Below are positions 41,984-50,203 of a DNA stretch of 64,000 nt, one piece after another; positions within the stretch are counted from its first letter, which is position 1, and every line of letters starts with the position of its first letter. The stretch lies in assembly GCA_017505525.1 (NCBI GenBank), contig JAFVPB010000007.1:1-64000 (forward strand). The letters run 5' to 3'. A program made the position numbers and the translations under genes. This stretch comes from Clostridia bacterium (GTDB taxonomy: Bacteria > Bacillota > Clostridia > UMGS1883). The notes under the pieces are model-generated. The model made no database searches, was not told where the DNA came from, and was given only the letters and a program-made list of their open reading frames with translations.

Positions 41984-42856
41984 TTATCTCCATCTATGTT
42001 CGTTTTGCCAATCTGAAAGAAGAGTATCTTCCTTAAATGCCTTAAATGCTTTTGCAGCATGCTCGGCTTCAATCCTTAAAGCGGCTTTACCAATGCGCTC
42101 GTTACAACCAATTGGATCATCTCCGGAATAAGCGTTTGGATAATTGAATTCCCAACCATTACTTCTTAATCTTAATCCGGCTTCAATTAAATGATCAGCC
42201 TTGTGCAGGTTTTGTCCGCTTTCTATTCCAAGCCTGTCGAGATGTACAGACTCAGGGGAAATTCCCATCATATAAGCAGTTTCTCCAAAACAACCATGCC
42301 CAATAAGCATATTTTCGTTGTGATATTTAATGATGAGCTCTTCGTCTTCTTTTGTTAATTCAGGAATAGAGCCCGAGCCTTCCTTTTCAAGAATTTCAGC
42401 CATTATGTGTGGCGCAGGCAAGCCCACAGAATATACTGTAACTACAAAATCGTAATCTTTGTTGCATAAATTCCTTAAAAAAGCAGGAAGCCATAAATTG
42501 TTGCCGCCATGTGCATTGAATATGATTATTTTTTTGAAGCCGTTATCACTGATTTGCACGCAAAGCTGCTCTAAAAGAAGCATTTGTGTTTCAAGTGGAA
42601 TACATATATCGCCGTATGGTGCACTGTATGGCACCTTTCCGGGAACATCGCCAAAAATAAAATCAGGAAAAACACAAACTGTCTCAAGCTGAGATGCCAT
42701 ATATGTAAGGTGACTGGCTTGAATAATGTCCTGACCGAGAGGAAGATGCAAACCATGCTTCTCAACACATCCCATAGGAATGACACAAGTTTTTTCTGCT
42801 GCCTCACACAGTTTGGGTAAAGTTTCGCTAGTGTTATACAACCAACGTGTTTCCAT
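41984..42856 (-). CDS. creatininase-family amidohydrolase (copy 1)
   Basis: A 290-residue member of the creatininase / creatinine amidohydrolase family. Metal-site motifs are PMGCVEKHGLHLPLGQD (Glu and His ligands), NAHGGNN and a later GHGCFGETAYM. Family members hydrolyse cyclic or linear amides, including formamide intermediates; here the substrate may be a sugar-acid-derived lactam or lactone, which is inference. It is about 85% identical in protein sequence to the copy at 43093 and arose by tandem duplication. It is preceded by a truncated SDR remnant. Confidence 0.88.
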   Translation of the reverse strand: METRWLYNTSETLPKLCEAAEKTCVIPMGCVEKHGLHLPLGQDIIQASHLTYMASQLETVCVFPDFIFGDVPGKVPYSAPYGDICIPLETQMLLLEQLCVQISDNGFKKIIIFNAHGGNNLWLPAFLRNLCNKDYDFVVTVYSVGLPAPHIMAEILEKEGSGSIPELTKEDEELIIKYHNENMLIGHGCFGETAYMMGISPESVHLDRLGIESGQNLHKADHLIEAGLRLRSNGWEFNYPNAYSGDDPIGCNERIGKAALRIEAEHAAKAFKAFKEDTLLSDWQNEHRWR

Positions 42857-42957
42857 AATATCAAAACCTTTCTGTTTAATTTACAATAAATATATCACTT
42901 TATATAATCTGAATCAAAACAATTCTTGTGAAATAATAAACAAATCTTGCAAAATTA

Positions 42958-43087
42958 TTTCTCGTTGGGAATGATTGGGTAGAACTGAATTGTGTGCCAC
43001 CATCAACAGTGAGTTCTGCTCCGGTTGTGGTTTTTGAAAGATCACTACCGAAATAACAGGCATCATTTTCAATATCTTCAAAATCTG
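42958..43087 (-). pseudogene. 3' fragment of SDR gene left by tandem duplication
   Basis: Reverse translation gives ADFEDIENDACYFGSDLSKT, then TTGAELTVDGG, matching the C-terminus of the intact SDR at 44070-44840. A 1-bp deletion breaks the frame. It lies between the two creatininase copies and marks the duplication boundary. Confidence 0.85.
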
Positions 43088-43092
43088 CTATA

Positions 43093-43971
43093 TTATCTAC
43101 ACTTCCAACGGCGAGAATCAGAAAATTCTGTAAGAGTATTATCTTCTTTGAAGAGTTTAAATATTTTTGCCAAACGTTCTGCTTCAATTCTTAAAGCAGC
43201 TTTTCCGATACGTTCGTTGCAACCAATTGGATCATCGGCTGAGTAGGCATTGGGATAGTTTATATCCCAACCATTGCTTGCCAATCGTATTCCGGCTTTA
43301 AGTAAGTGGTCAGCTTTGTGGGTGGATTGTCCGCTTTCAATTCCAAGCCTGTCGAGATGTACAGACTCAGGGGAAATTCCCATCATATATGCTGTTTCAC
43401 CCATACAACCATGCCCAATAATCATATCCTGCTTGTGATATTTTATAATAAGCTCTTCATCTTCCTGGGTTAATTCGGGAATAGAGCCTGAGCCTTCCTT
43501 TTCAAGAATTTCAGCCATTATGTGTGGAGCGGGCAAATCCACATATGTTGTAGCAAAAACAAAATCATAATCCTTATAGTAAAGCTTTCTTGAGAAAGTG
43601 GGAAGCCATAAATTATTTCCGCCATGTGCATTGAGAACAAGTATTTTTTTGAAACCATTGTCGCTAATCTGTTCGCAAAGTTGCTCTAAAAGAAGCATTT
43701 GTGTATCGAGCGGTACACATATACTGCCGTATGGTACACTATATGGCACTTTTCCCGGGGTATCGCCAAATGTGAAGTCGGGGAAAACACATACCGTTTC
43801 AAGCTGAGATGCCATATATGTAAGGTGGCTGCCCTGAATAATATCCTGACCAAGAGGTAAATGAAGACCGTGCTTTTCAACACATCCCATAGGGATTACA
43901 CAAGTTTTTTCTGCTGCTTCGCACAACTTGGGTAATGTTTCGCTAGTGTTATACAACCAACGTGTTTCCAT
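43093..43971 (-). CDS. creatininase-family amidohydrolase (copy 2)
   Basis: A 292-residue paralogue of the 41984 protein with the same motifs PMGCVEKHGLHLPLGQD, NAHGGNN and GHGCMGETAYM. Differences cluster in residues 108-160 (strand and loop after NAHGGNN) and at the C-terminus, so substrate preference may differ. The upstream 100 bp is nearly identical to that of copy 1. A GAAAGG site lies before the ATG. Metal-dependent hydrolase, cytoplasmic. Confidence 0.88.
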   Translation of the reverse strand: METRWLYNTSETLPKLCEAAEKTCVIPMGCVEKHGLHLPLGQDIIQGSHLTYMASQLETVCVFPDFTFGDTPGKVPYSVPYGSICVPLDTQMLLLEQLCEQISDNGFKKILVLNAHGGNNLWLPTFSRKLYYKDYDFVFATTYVDLPAPHIMAEILEKEGSGSIPELTQEDEELIIKYHKQDMIIGHGCMGETAYMMGISPESVHLDRLGIESGQSTHKADHLLKAGIRLASNGWDINYPNAYSADDPIGCNERIGKAALRIEAERLAKIFKLFKEDNTLTEFSDSRRWKCR

Positions 43972-44069
43972 AATATCAAAACCTTTCTGTTTAATTTACA
44001 ATAAATATATCACTTTATATAATCTGAATCAAAACAATTCTTGTGAAATAATTAACAAATCTTGCAAAA

Positions 44070-44840
44070 TTATTTCTCGTTGGGAATGATTGGATAGAGC
44101 TGAATTGTGTTGCCACCATCAACAGTGAGTTCTGCTCCGGTTGTGTTTTTTGAAAGATTGCTCCCGAAATAATATGCAGCGTTAGCAATGTCTTCAAAAT
44201 CTGCTATATCACCTATAGGTGTATAAGCAGATGGCGCACTTTGAATATTTCCGGTGTTATTTTGCCATCTGTCGGTTTTTATCATCCCCGGAAGAACTGC
44301 ATTGACTCTTATATTATATTTTCCAAGGTCAAAAGCAAGGGCACGCATTAAGCCAAGAGCACCGCTTTTTGAGGCACTGTATGAAATCCTGTTTGGAATG
44401 CAACGATAAGCTGTGTTGGAATTTATAAAGACAATGCTTCCGCCGCCTTTTTTAATCATTTGCTTAGCGGCAAGTCGGGAAAGAAGAAAATTCCAACCGA
44501 TATTTATATTTATTACATCCATAAAATCCTCAACGCTAACAGAGAAAAAATCTTGGTTTATACCTAAGTTTGCTGCGTTAAGAACAATACAGTCGAGTAA
44601 ATAACCTGAACTTTCTATATCGTTGAATACTTTAACTAAGTTTTCCTCGCGTAATGAACCTTCCATTTCGTAGCCTTTTGAAAATACATTATATTTTTTT
44701 GAAATTTTTTCTGCGGCTTCTTTGGCTTCTTTTCCAGAGCGACTGGTAAGAAAAACAGTATAATTGTTTTCAGCAAATTTTTCAGCAATACCAAACCCTG
44801 TGTTAACTGCCGCACCTGTAATTAATACACATTTATTCAT
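44070..44840 (-). CDS. SDR-family oxidoreductase
   Basis: A 256-residue short-chain dehydrogenase: LITGAAVNTGFGIAEKFAEN with the cofactor glycine motif, a NAANLG segment in place of NNAG, active-site IVFINSNTAY and YSASKSGALG (Tyr-Lys), and a C-terminal LTVDGG. It probably oxidises or reduces a sugar or sugar acid in this cluster. AGAAAGG before the ATG at 44840 fixes the start (the frame extends to 44972). The 3' third was duplicated, leaving a fragment at 42958-43087. Confidence 0.88.
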   Translation of the reverse strand: MNKCVLITGAAVNTGFGIAEKFAENNYTVFLTSRSGKEAKEAAEKISKKYNVFSKGYEMEGSLREENLVKVFNDIESSGYLLDCIVLNAANLGINQDFFSVSVEDFMDVININIGWNFLLSRLAAKQMIKKGGGSIVFINSNTAYRCIPNRISYSASKSGALGLMRALAFDLGKYNIRVNAVLPGMIKTDRWQNNTGNIQSAPSAYTPIGDIADFEDIANAAYYFGSNLSKNTTGAELTVDGGNTIQLYPIIPNEK

Positions 44841-44853
44841 TTTATTTTCCTTT

Positions 44854-46014
44854 CTAAAAATAGAATTCCGTTTTAGCGGGACGAATATCTGTAAGTGCTC
44901 CGGTATAATGACGGAGAGTGTGGGGGGTATAGGGGTGCTCGAGACATTTTTCTTCATCAATCTCAATTCCAAGGCCGGGCTTGTCGGGAATAGTTATATA
45001 TCCGTCTTCATACTCAAGACTTTCATTTGTAACATCTTTTCTCCACGTTACGTCTGAATACATTATCTCGAGAATTTCAAAGTTTGGAAGTGTTGCTGCA
45101 AGCTGAAGTGTTGCTGCATTTGCAACAGGACCTGAAGGGTTGTGAGGAGCAAACGCGATATATCGGCATTCTGCTTCAGCGGCTAATTTCTTTAGCTCCA
45201 TAATTCCGCCGGCATGAGAAATATCGGGCTGAATGTAGTCTGCTGCCATAAGGTCAAACATCTTTTTATAGTCCCATCTTGTGTATAAGCGCTCTCCGGC
45301 TGAAATGGCAACAGGAGATTTGTCTTTTACTGCCTTAAGTGCATCGAGATTATCAGGTGGAACTGGCTCCTCAAATAACATTGGTTTAAACTGTTCAAGC
45401 TCCTTTGCTATTTTCGTGGCGGTAGGGATGTTAAATCTTCCATGTCCCTCAATCAAAAGGTCTACATCGTTTCCGACTGCTTCGCGAACTGCTGCAACGC
45501 ATCTTAAAGCCTTGTCAAGCTCTTTGTTGGATATGTTGAGATAGTTCTTGCCAAATGGGTCCCATTTCATTGCAGTTATTCCTCTTTGTACTGCAATTTT
45601 TGCTTTTTCTCCGAATTCGTGAGGCTCCTTTGCACCTGCAAACCAACCGTTAACATATATTCTCACTTTTTCATTGACTTTTCCGCCAAGCAGCTGATAT
45701 ACGGGAACATTAAGTGATTTCCCTAAAATGTCCCAAAGAGCAGTTTCAACGGCTGAAAGAGCAGACATTAACACGGCTCCTCCGCGCCAGTAAGCATCAC
45801 GGTAAATTGCATGCCAATGTTTTTCAATGTCAAGAGGATTTTTTCCTACGAGGTATTCTTTAATATGCTCTACCGCACCAATAAGCGCTTTTTCCTTGTA
45901 TTCAAGCGTTGCCTCGCCAACGCCATCAATACCCTCGTCAGTATATACTTTTACAAATACCCAATTTGTTCTGAAACAATCAACAGCAAATGTTTTTATA
46001 TCTGTTACCTTCAT
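44854..46014 (-). CDS. galactonate-dehydratase-like enolase-superfamily enzyme
   Basis: A 386-residue mandelate racemase/enolase-superfamily dehydratase most like D-galactonate dehydratase. Metal ligands lie in LLIEGHGRF, LFEEPVPP and ISAGERLYT; acid-base elements are KWDPFG and the C-terminal His in FAPHNPSGPV. It would dehydrate a sugar acid such as galactonate to a 2-keto-3-deoxy acid. AAGGAGAT precedes the ATG. Followed 13 nt later by the SDR gene. The precise sugar acid cannot be settled from sequence. Confidence 0.85.
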   Translation of the reverse strand: MKVTDIKTFAVDCFRTNWVFVKVYTDEGIDGVGEATLEYKEKALIGAVEHIKEYLVGKNPLDIEKHWHAIYRDAYWRGGAVLMSALSAVETALWDILGKSLNVPVYQLLGGKVNEKVRIYVNGWFAGAKEPHEFGEKAKIAVQRGITAMKWDPFGKNYLNISNKELDKALRCVAAVREAVGNDVDLLIEGHGRFNIPTATKIAKELEQFKPMLFEEPVPPDNLDALKAVKDKSPVAISAGERLYTRWDYKKMFDLMAADYIQPDISHAGGIMELKKLAAEAECRYIAFAPHNPSGPVANAATLQLAATLPNFEILEIMYSDVTWRKDVTNESLEYEDGYITIPDKPGLGIEIDEEKCLEHPYTPHTLRHYTGALTDIRPAKTEFYF

Positions 46015-46026
46015 TATTCCATCTCC

Positions 46027-46701
46027 TTATAATATAATTTCTTCATATATTACGGGAACAACTTTATTTGCAGGTAAGAAGTTGTTCATATCAATATCGT
46101 CGAATAATCCGCAGTGCAGCGGAACAACCTTTCCGGGATTTATTTTTTCGCTGAATCTGGCAGCATCATCCATATTCATATTGTTTCCAACTCCGTTTAC
46201 AGGAAGGAACAATACGTCAATATGCGGAGGAATATCCTCAAAAATATCTGTGTTATATAATGTATCCCCCGTTATATAATAACGCTTTTTTCCATCTTCT
46301 ATAATAACTCCTATCGGGTGTTCGTCAGTGTGTTCGGCAAGTACTGCTTTGAAAAGAATGCCTTGATAAGTAAACTCTGTGTGGCGGTTGAAACGTATGT
46401 AATTGTGGGGGCCACCAAACTTTCTAACCTCTTGCCATGCCGATTGAGGCGCCAATACCAAAACACTTTTTTCATCTTTAAGATAATGGCAAAGCGTGTC
46501 GGGGTCAGTATGGTCGAGATGATTATGCGTGCATATTATCACATCAGGAGATATATCTAAAAATTTTTCGTTCACAGGGATTCTGCGTGTGTTTTTGGGG
46601 TTTATTTTACTGACACTATCGGATAAATAAGGGTCTATAAGAATAGTAAGTCCATCTTTTTCAAACAGTAGTCCTGCCTGACCAAGCCAAGTTATTTTCA
46701 T
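46027..46701 (-). CDS. metallo-beta-lactamase-fold hydrolase (UlaG-like)
   Basis: A 224-residue MBL-fold hydrolase: ITWLGQAGLLFE start, metal motif CTHNHLDHTD, AEHTDEHPIGVII, YYITGDTLY and a C-terminal VVPLHCG. The pattern resembles UlaG-like L-ascorbate-6-phosphate lactonases, so a lactonase step on a sugar lactone is plausible in this cluster. AGAAAGGA precedes the ATG, with the dehydratase gene 12 nt downstream. Confidence 0.85.
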   Translation of the reverse strand: MKITWLGQAGLLFEKDGLTILIDPYLSDSVSKINPKNTRRIPVNEKFLDISPDVIICTHNHLDHTDPDTLCHYLKDEKSVLVLAPQSAWQEVRKFGGPHNYIRFNRHTEFTYQGILFKAVLAEHTDEHPIGVIIEDGKKRYYITGDTLYNTDIFEDIPPHIDVLFLPVNGVGNNMNMDDAARFSEKINPGKVVPLHCGLFDDIDMNNFLPANKVVPVIYEEIIL

Positions 46702-46719
46702 AGCTTTATTCCTTTCTGC

Positions 46720-48126
46720 TTATTCAAAGTCTCCGCACATAATCATCATAGGGTAATCCTTGATGGGAAGATGCAAGATCCTGTAAGTTCCAAATTCATC
46801 TTTCTCATACATATCTTCCGGCAATTCATATATACTGCCATCCATCAAATCAACGATTTTTGGTACCTTATCAAAGCAAGCTATCTCAAGAGACATTGTT
46901 GATTCGTAATCTGTGGTCATAATGTTTGTGGGGCTCCAATATACAAAAGCGTAAGAACCATTGTTTTTTCTGAATCCCTGATATTTTACGTTGAGAGTAT
47001 TTACATCGTTTTCAAAAATTCTCGGCGAATATTCAGGATGCATAATAACGGGCACATCGTATAAATATATATCCTCGCAAAACAGAGAGGCAATAACCTG
47101 AAGTGCTCTGTATGAAAGCTTTGGGGTATAGGTGCCTGTTGCATGCCCGTCTTCATCAAAATCTGCCCCAAGAACGCCGAAGTAGCCAAAATCTTTATAA
47201 CTGTCGGGATTATCTACTGTGCCGTTAAGGGCTTCAAACATATCCATACAAGAAAAATATGATGTAAATTTAACGTCAGCTGATAAATCAGCGATAGCAT
47301 GCCTTAAAAGCTGCTTTGCCTGTTTAAGCTGTGTCCACGCTCCTGTATGTACGGCACCACAACCACCGCTTCTTGATTGAGAACCTGATTCCCCCTGAAC
47401 AATTTCAAGCTTTTTTCCGTAGGAAGAAGCAAGACTTTTATAGGAAGCTACAGTCTGGCAAACCGATGATTCATCTGCAGTGTATTCATGAAAAGAAATC
47501 GCATCAAGATTATCTGCTAATCCTGCCTTCAAGGCTTCGTTAAGGTAGGTAAGTTGCTTTTCACACATAACCCCGCCAATAACATACGCATTCTTATTAA
47601 CTTCTTTTATATAACGGGATGTTTTTGAAGTAAATATACCAAGCTCAGTTGCATTTACGCCTGTTTTCCAGCACCACACACCGTCAGGCTCATTCCATAT
47701 TTCAAAGGTATCTATTTTGCCTTCGTAATGATTTACTGTTGCTTTAACATAGTTTTCCCATGCTTTTTCTGCCTCCGGCGTATTTATCGGAGGAACCCCG
47801 ACAGCACCAAAAGTTTGTGCGGCAAGTTCAGAATATAATCCATTTCCGTAGCAGAGGCACATCCAAGGCTTTAATCCGTGTTCTATAAGCGAATCCACAA
47901 TAGTATCAAGCCAGGAAAAATCGTAAACTCCTTTTTCTTTTTCTGTTTTTGCCCATCCTGATTGTATGCGTGCCCATTTAACGCCAAGTGCCGAAATTTT
48001 ATCGTAACACTTTGATGGGTCGAACGCATCGCGGTCGAGCTTTTCAAATCCTAAACCAATTTTAGAAAACTTAATATCTTTTGAATTTTTTTGAGATATT
48101 TCTCCAATCTTTATCAAACGTTCCAT
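46720..48126 (-). CDS. clan-A glycosidase, GH39-like
   Basis: A 468-residue TIM-barrel glycosidase. Acid/base Glu146 is in FEIWNEPDG and the likely nucleophile Glu246 is in EIVQGESGSQ. The N-terminal ISALGVKWARIQSGW and VYDFSWLDTIVDSLIEHGLKPW are typical of GH39-like barrels. A C-terminal beta-domain ends at MIMCGDFE. No signal peptide. It heads the reverse cluster, with AGGAGGT before the ATG, and is divergent from the AraC gene at 48266. Substrate unknown; a beta-xyloside or related glycoside is likely. Confidence 0.82.
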   Translation of the reverse strand: MERLIKIGEISQKNSKDIKFSKIGLGFEKLDRDAFDPSKCYDKISALGVKWARIQSGWAKTEKEKGVYDFSWLDTIVDSLIEHGLKPWMCLCYGNGLYSELAAQTFGAVGVPPINTPEAEKAWENYVKATVNHYEGKIDTFEIWNEPDGVWCWKTGVNATELGIFTSKTSRYIKEVNKNAYVIGGVMCEKQLTYLNEALKAGLADNLDAISFHEYTADESSVCQTVASYKSLASSYGKKLEIVQGESGSQSRSGGCGAVHTGAWTQLKQAKQLLRHAIADLSADVKFTSYFSCMDMFEALNGTVDNPDSYKDFGYFGVLGADFDEDGHATGTYTPKLSYRALQVIASLFCEDIYLYDVPVIMHPEYSPRIFENDVNTLNVKYQGFRKNNGSYAFVYWSPTNIMTTDYESTMSLEIACFDKVPKIVDLMDGSIYELPEDMYEKDEFGTYRILHLPIKDYPMMIMCGDFE

Positions 48127-48159
48127 ATTCTACCTCCTGAGTAGTGATAATACTCTTTA

Positions 48160-48188
48160 TTGACAAATAATTTGTCTAATGTTATAAT
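48160..48188 (+). promoter_or_regulatory. promoter of AraC gene with palindrome in spacer
   Basis: TTGACA (48160-48165), 17 bp, TATAAT (48183-48188). The perfect palindrome GACAAATAATTTGTC (48162-48176) covers the -35 box and spacer, between two divergent transcripts, so it may control both. Confidence 0.7.
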
Positions 48189-48265
48189 GACACAACAGTA
48201 GTGGAAAGTCTATACAAAATATTACTTTTTATTTAGAAATCTTATCCTCAAAGGGCGTGTGAGCG

Positions 48266-49075
48266 ATGAGCAAACTAACGGAATTTAACGTATTAAGTGC
48301 AGGAAGTTTCGACAGCAGATATGCTTTCGGTGGAGAAAGTGGCTATATTACAAAAGAAAGATGTCTCTCAAATTATGAACTGGAATTTTTTACAGAAAAC
48401 GGTGGAGAAACATTTATTGACGGAGAATCCTACGATATATCCAGAGGAAAGGTTCTGGTGGGAAAGCCCGGGCAAAAACGCCACAGTAAACTGCATTTTA
48501 AGGCGTGTTTTATTCATCTGGATATAAAAGAAGGTTATCTCAGGCAATGCATTGACGAATTGCCCGATTTTTTTGAAGCACAGAATAACAGAGTTTATGA
48601 GGAAATATTCCTGCGGATTACAGAACTTAATGAAGGCGATTTTGATGGAAAAGAACTTTACATCGTCTCTAAAATCTACGAACTTGTAAGTGAAATGTAT
48701 AAGGATGCTAACACAGCTAAGGTACAGATAGGGGAGCTGAATGAAAAAAAACTGGAAAGTGCAAGAGTATTTATTGAAGAAAATCACAATACTCCAATAA
48801 AACTTAAAGATATTTCAGAATTTGTGAATTTAAGCTCTGTTTACTTTCATAAGATATTTAAAAAACGTTATGGCGAAAGTCCTAATGAATATTTGCAGAG
48901 TGTAAGGCTTCTTAAAGCGAAAAATTATCTTGCCACCACAGACTGTACTGCAGAAGAAATTGCTTTTGCATGTGGATTTTCTTCACAATCATATTTCAAT
49001 TATTTTTTCAAACAAAAGGTTGGAATTCCTCCACTTCAATATAGAAGAGAAGCTCTTGGAAAATATAAAATTTAA
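48266..49075 (+). CDS. AraC-family regulator, divergent from the GH39-like cluster
   Basis: A 269-residue regulator: N-terminal cupin-like sensing domain (about 1-160) and a C-terminal double HTH with PIKLKDISEFVNLSSVYFHK and CTAEEIAFACGFSSQSYFNY, ending in the standard GIPPLQYRR. GGGCGTG precedes the ATG. It faces away from the GH39-like to GH30 cluster and probably regulates it. Its stop lies at the edge of a terminator shared with the next, convergent AraC gene. Confidence 0.9.
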   Translation: MSKLTEFNVLSAGSFDSRYAFGGESGYITKERCLSNYELEFFTENGGETFIDGESYDISRGKVLVGKPGQKRHSKLHFKACFIHLDIKEGYLRQCIDELPDFFEAQNNRVYEEIFLRITELNEGDFDGKELYIVSKIYELVSEMYKDANTAKVQIGELNEKKLESARVFIEENHNTPIKLKDISEFVNLSSVYFHKIFKKRYGESPNEYLQSVRLLKAKNYLATTDCTAEEIAFACGFSSQSYFNYFFKQKVGIPPLQYRREALGKYKI

Positions 49076-49107
49076 GGCGACTAAATTATTAGTCGCCTGT
49101 TTTTTTT
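49075..49107. terminator. shared terminator of convergent AraC genes
   Basis: AGGCGACTAA/TTAGTCGCCT with a 4-nt loop and a T-run to 49107. Both genes' stop codons lie within it. Confidence 0.8.
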
Positions 49108-49919
49108 CTGTATTGAAGCGGGGTAAACCCTGTATCCTGTTTAAATACTCTGTCGAAATCTACAAGACTGCTGAAGCCACACTGCATTGCAATATCTGTG
49201 AGGGGAATATCTGAGGATGAAAGCATTTGTTTTGCGTGAATAATGCGTATGGTTTTAAGATATTTTGGTATTGAAAGTCCCGTAATCGAATTGAATTTTC
49301 GCGAAATAGTGTATGGATCAAGAAAGAATTCCTTGGATAATAAATCCAACGTTATTTTAGATGTGTAGTTTTTTTCTATATACTTAATAATTTCAAAAAA
49401 AGTATCGTCGATGCTATGGTTTTCGTCCGGCTCAACATTGCTGCCAAGAAGAAGGAGTAATTCGCAAAGCCGTATTAATGAAACGGAAAGATATTTAGGA
49501 GAGTTTGTTTTTTCGAGTGTCTTGTTTTCCAAAGAGAAAATGCAATTTTTAAAATCCTCATAAAATTTATTCACTGGTATTATCGGGGAGCTCGATTTAA
49601 AGCATGCCGTAAGGCTTATAGGAATGCATTTTTGGATTCCCTCGATAAATTCAGGACGAAAGTTAATGCACGCACGACTTTGCGGAAGAAGCTCTCCCGA
49701 AATTGTCATATGTGGAATATAGGGAGGGATAACTGCCACACAACTTTTATCGAGCGTATATTCGTTGTCTCCGATTTTGAGTATTCTTGAGTTTTCATAC
49801 ACATACAAAATCTCATAATGGTGGTGATAATGAGATTGAGGCATTACTTTTTTATTTCTGTATGTTCTGAATTCTGCATCGTATGTAAGAGAGGCAGAGG
49901 TGAAGTTTTCATTAAACAT
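49089..49919 (-). CDS. AraC-family regulator, divergent from the SLH operon
   Basis: A 276-residue regulator: N-terminal cupin-like domain (NKKVMPQSHYHHHYEILYVY with the typical His cluster) and a C-terminal double HTH with KITLDLLSKEFFLDPYTISR and PLTDIAMQCGFSSLVDFDRV, ending GFTPLQYRKK. The frame extends to 49952, but GAGGG before the ATG at 49919 marks the likely start. It diverges from the 50204 gene, so it probably controls the S-layer operon. The gap to that gene (49920-50203) is AT-rich with no other gene. Confidence 0.88.
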   Translation of the reverse strand: MFNENFTSASLTYDAEFRTYRNKKVMPQSHYHHHYEILYVYENSRILKIGDNEYTLDKSCVAVIPPYIPHMTISGELLPQSRACINFRPEFIEGIQKCIPISLTACFKSSSPIIPVNKFYEDFKNCIFSLENKTLEKTNSPKYLSVSLIRLCELLLLLGSNVEPDENHSIDDTFFEIIKYIEKNYTSKITLDLLSKEFFLDPYTISRKFNSITGLSIPKYLKTIRIIHAKQMLSSSDIPLTDIAMQCGFSSLVDFDRVFKQDTGFTPLQYRKKTGD

Positions 49920-50203
49920 AGTTAATCCCTCTTTATAGCTGAGTTGTGGCAAAAATTGTTAAAATCAAAATTTAAATATTTCAAAATGAGAAAAGTTGCC
50001 AAAATGCGGATTTACTCATATAAATTAAGTTTAACATAAGGATGTAAAAAAGTCAACAAGCATCTTCAGGTAAAAAATTACAATTAAGAAAATGAAAAAT
50101 AAATGCAAGAATTGTTTAAAAATACTCAATAATTGTGTAGTATGATATTAAAAATAGGAGTAAAATTATATTGAGAAAGAAGTCGGTTGGGAGGGTGAAT
50201 GAT

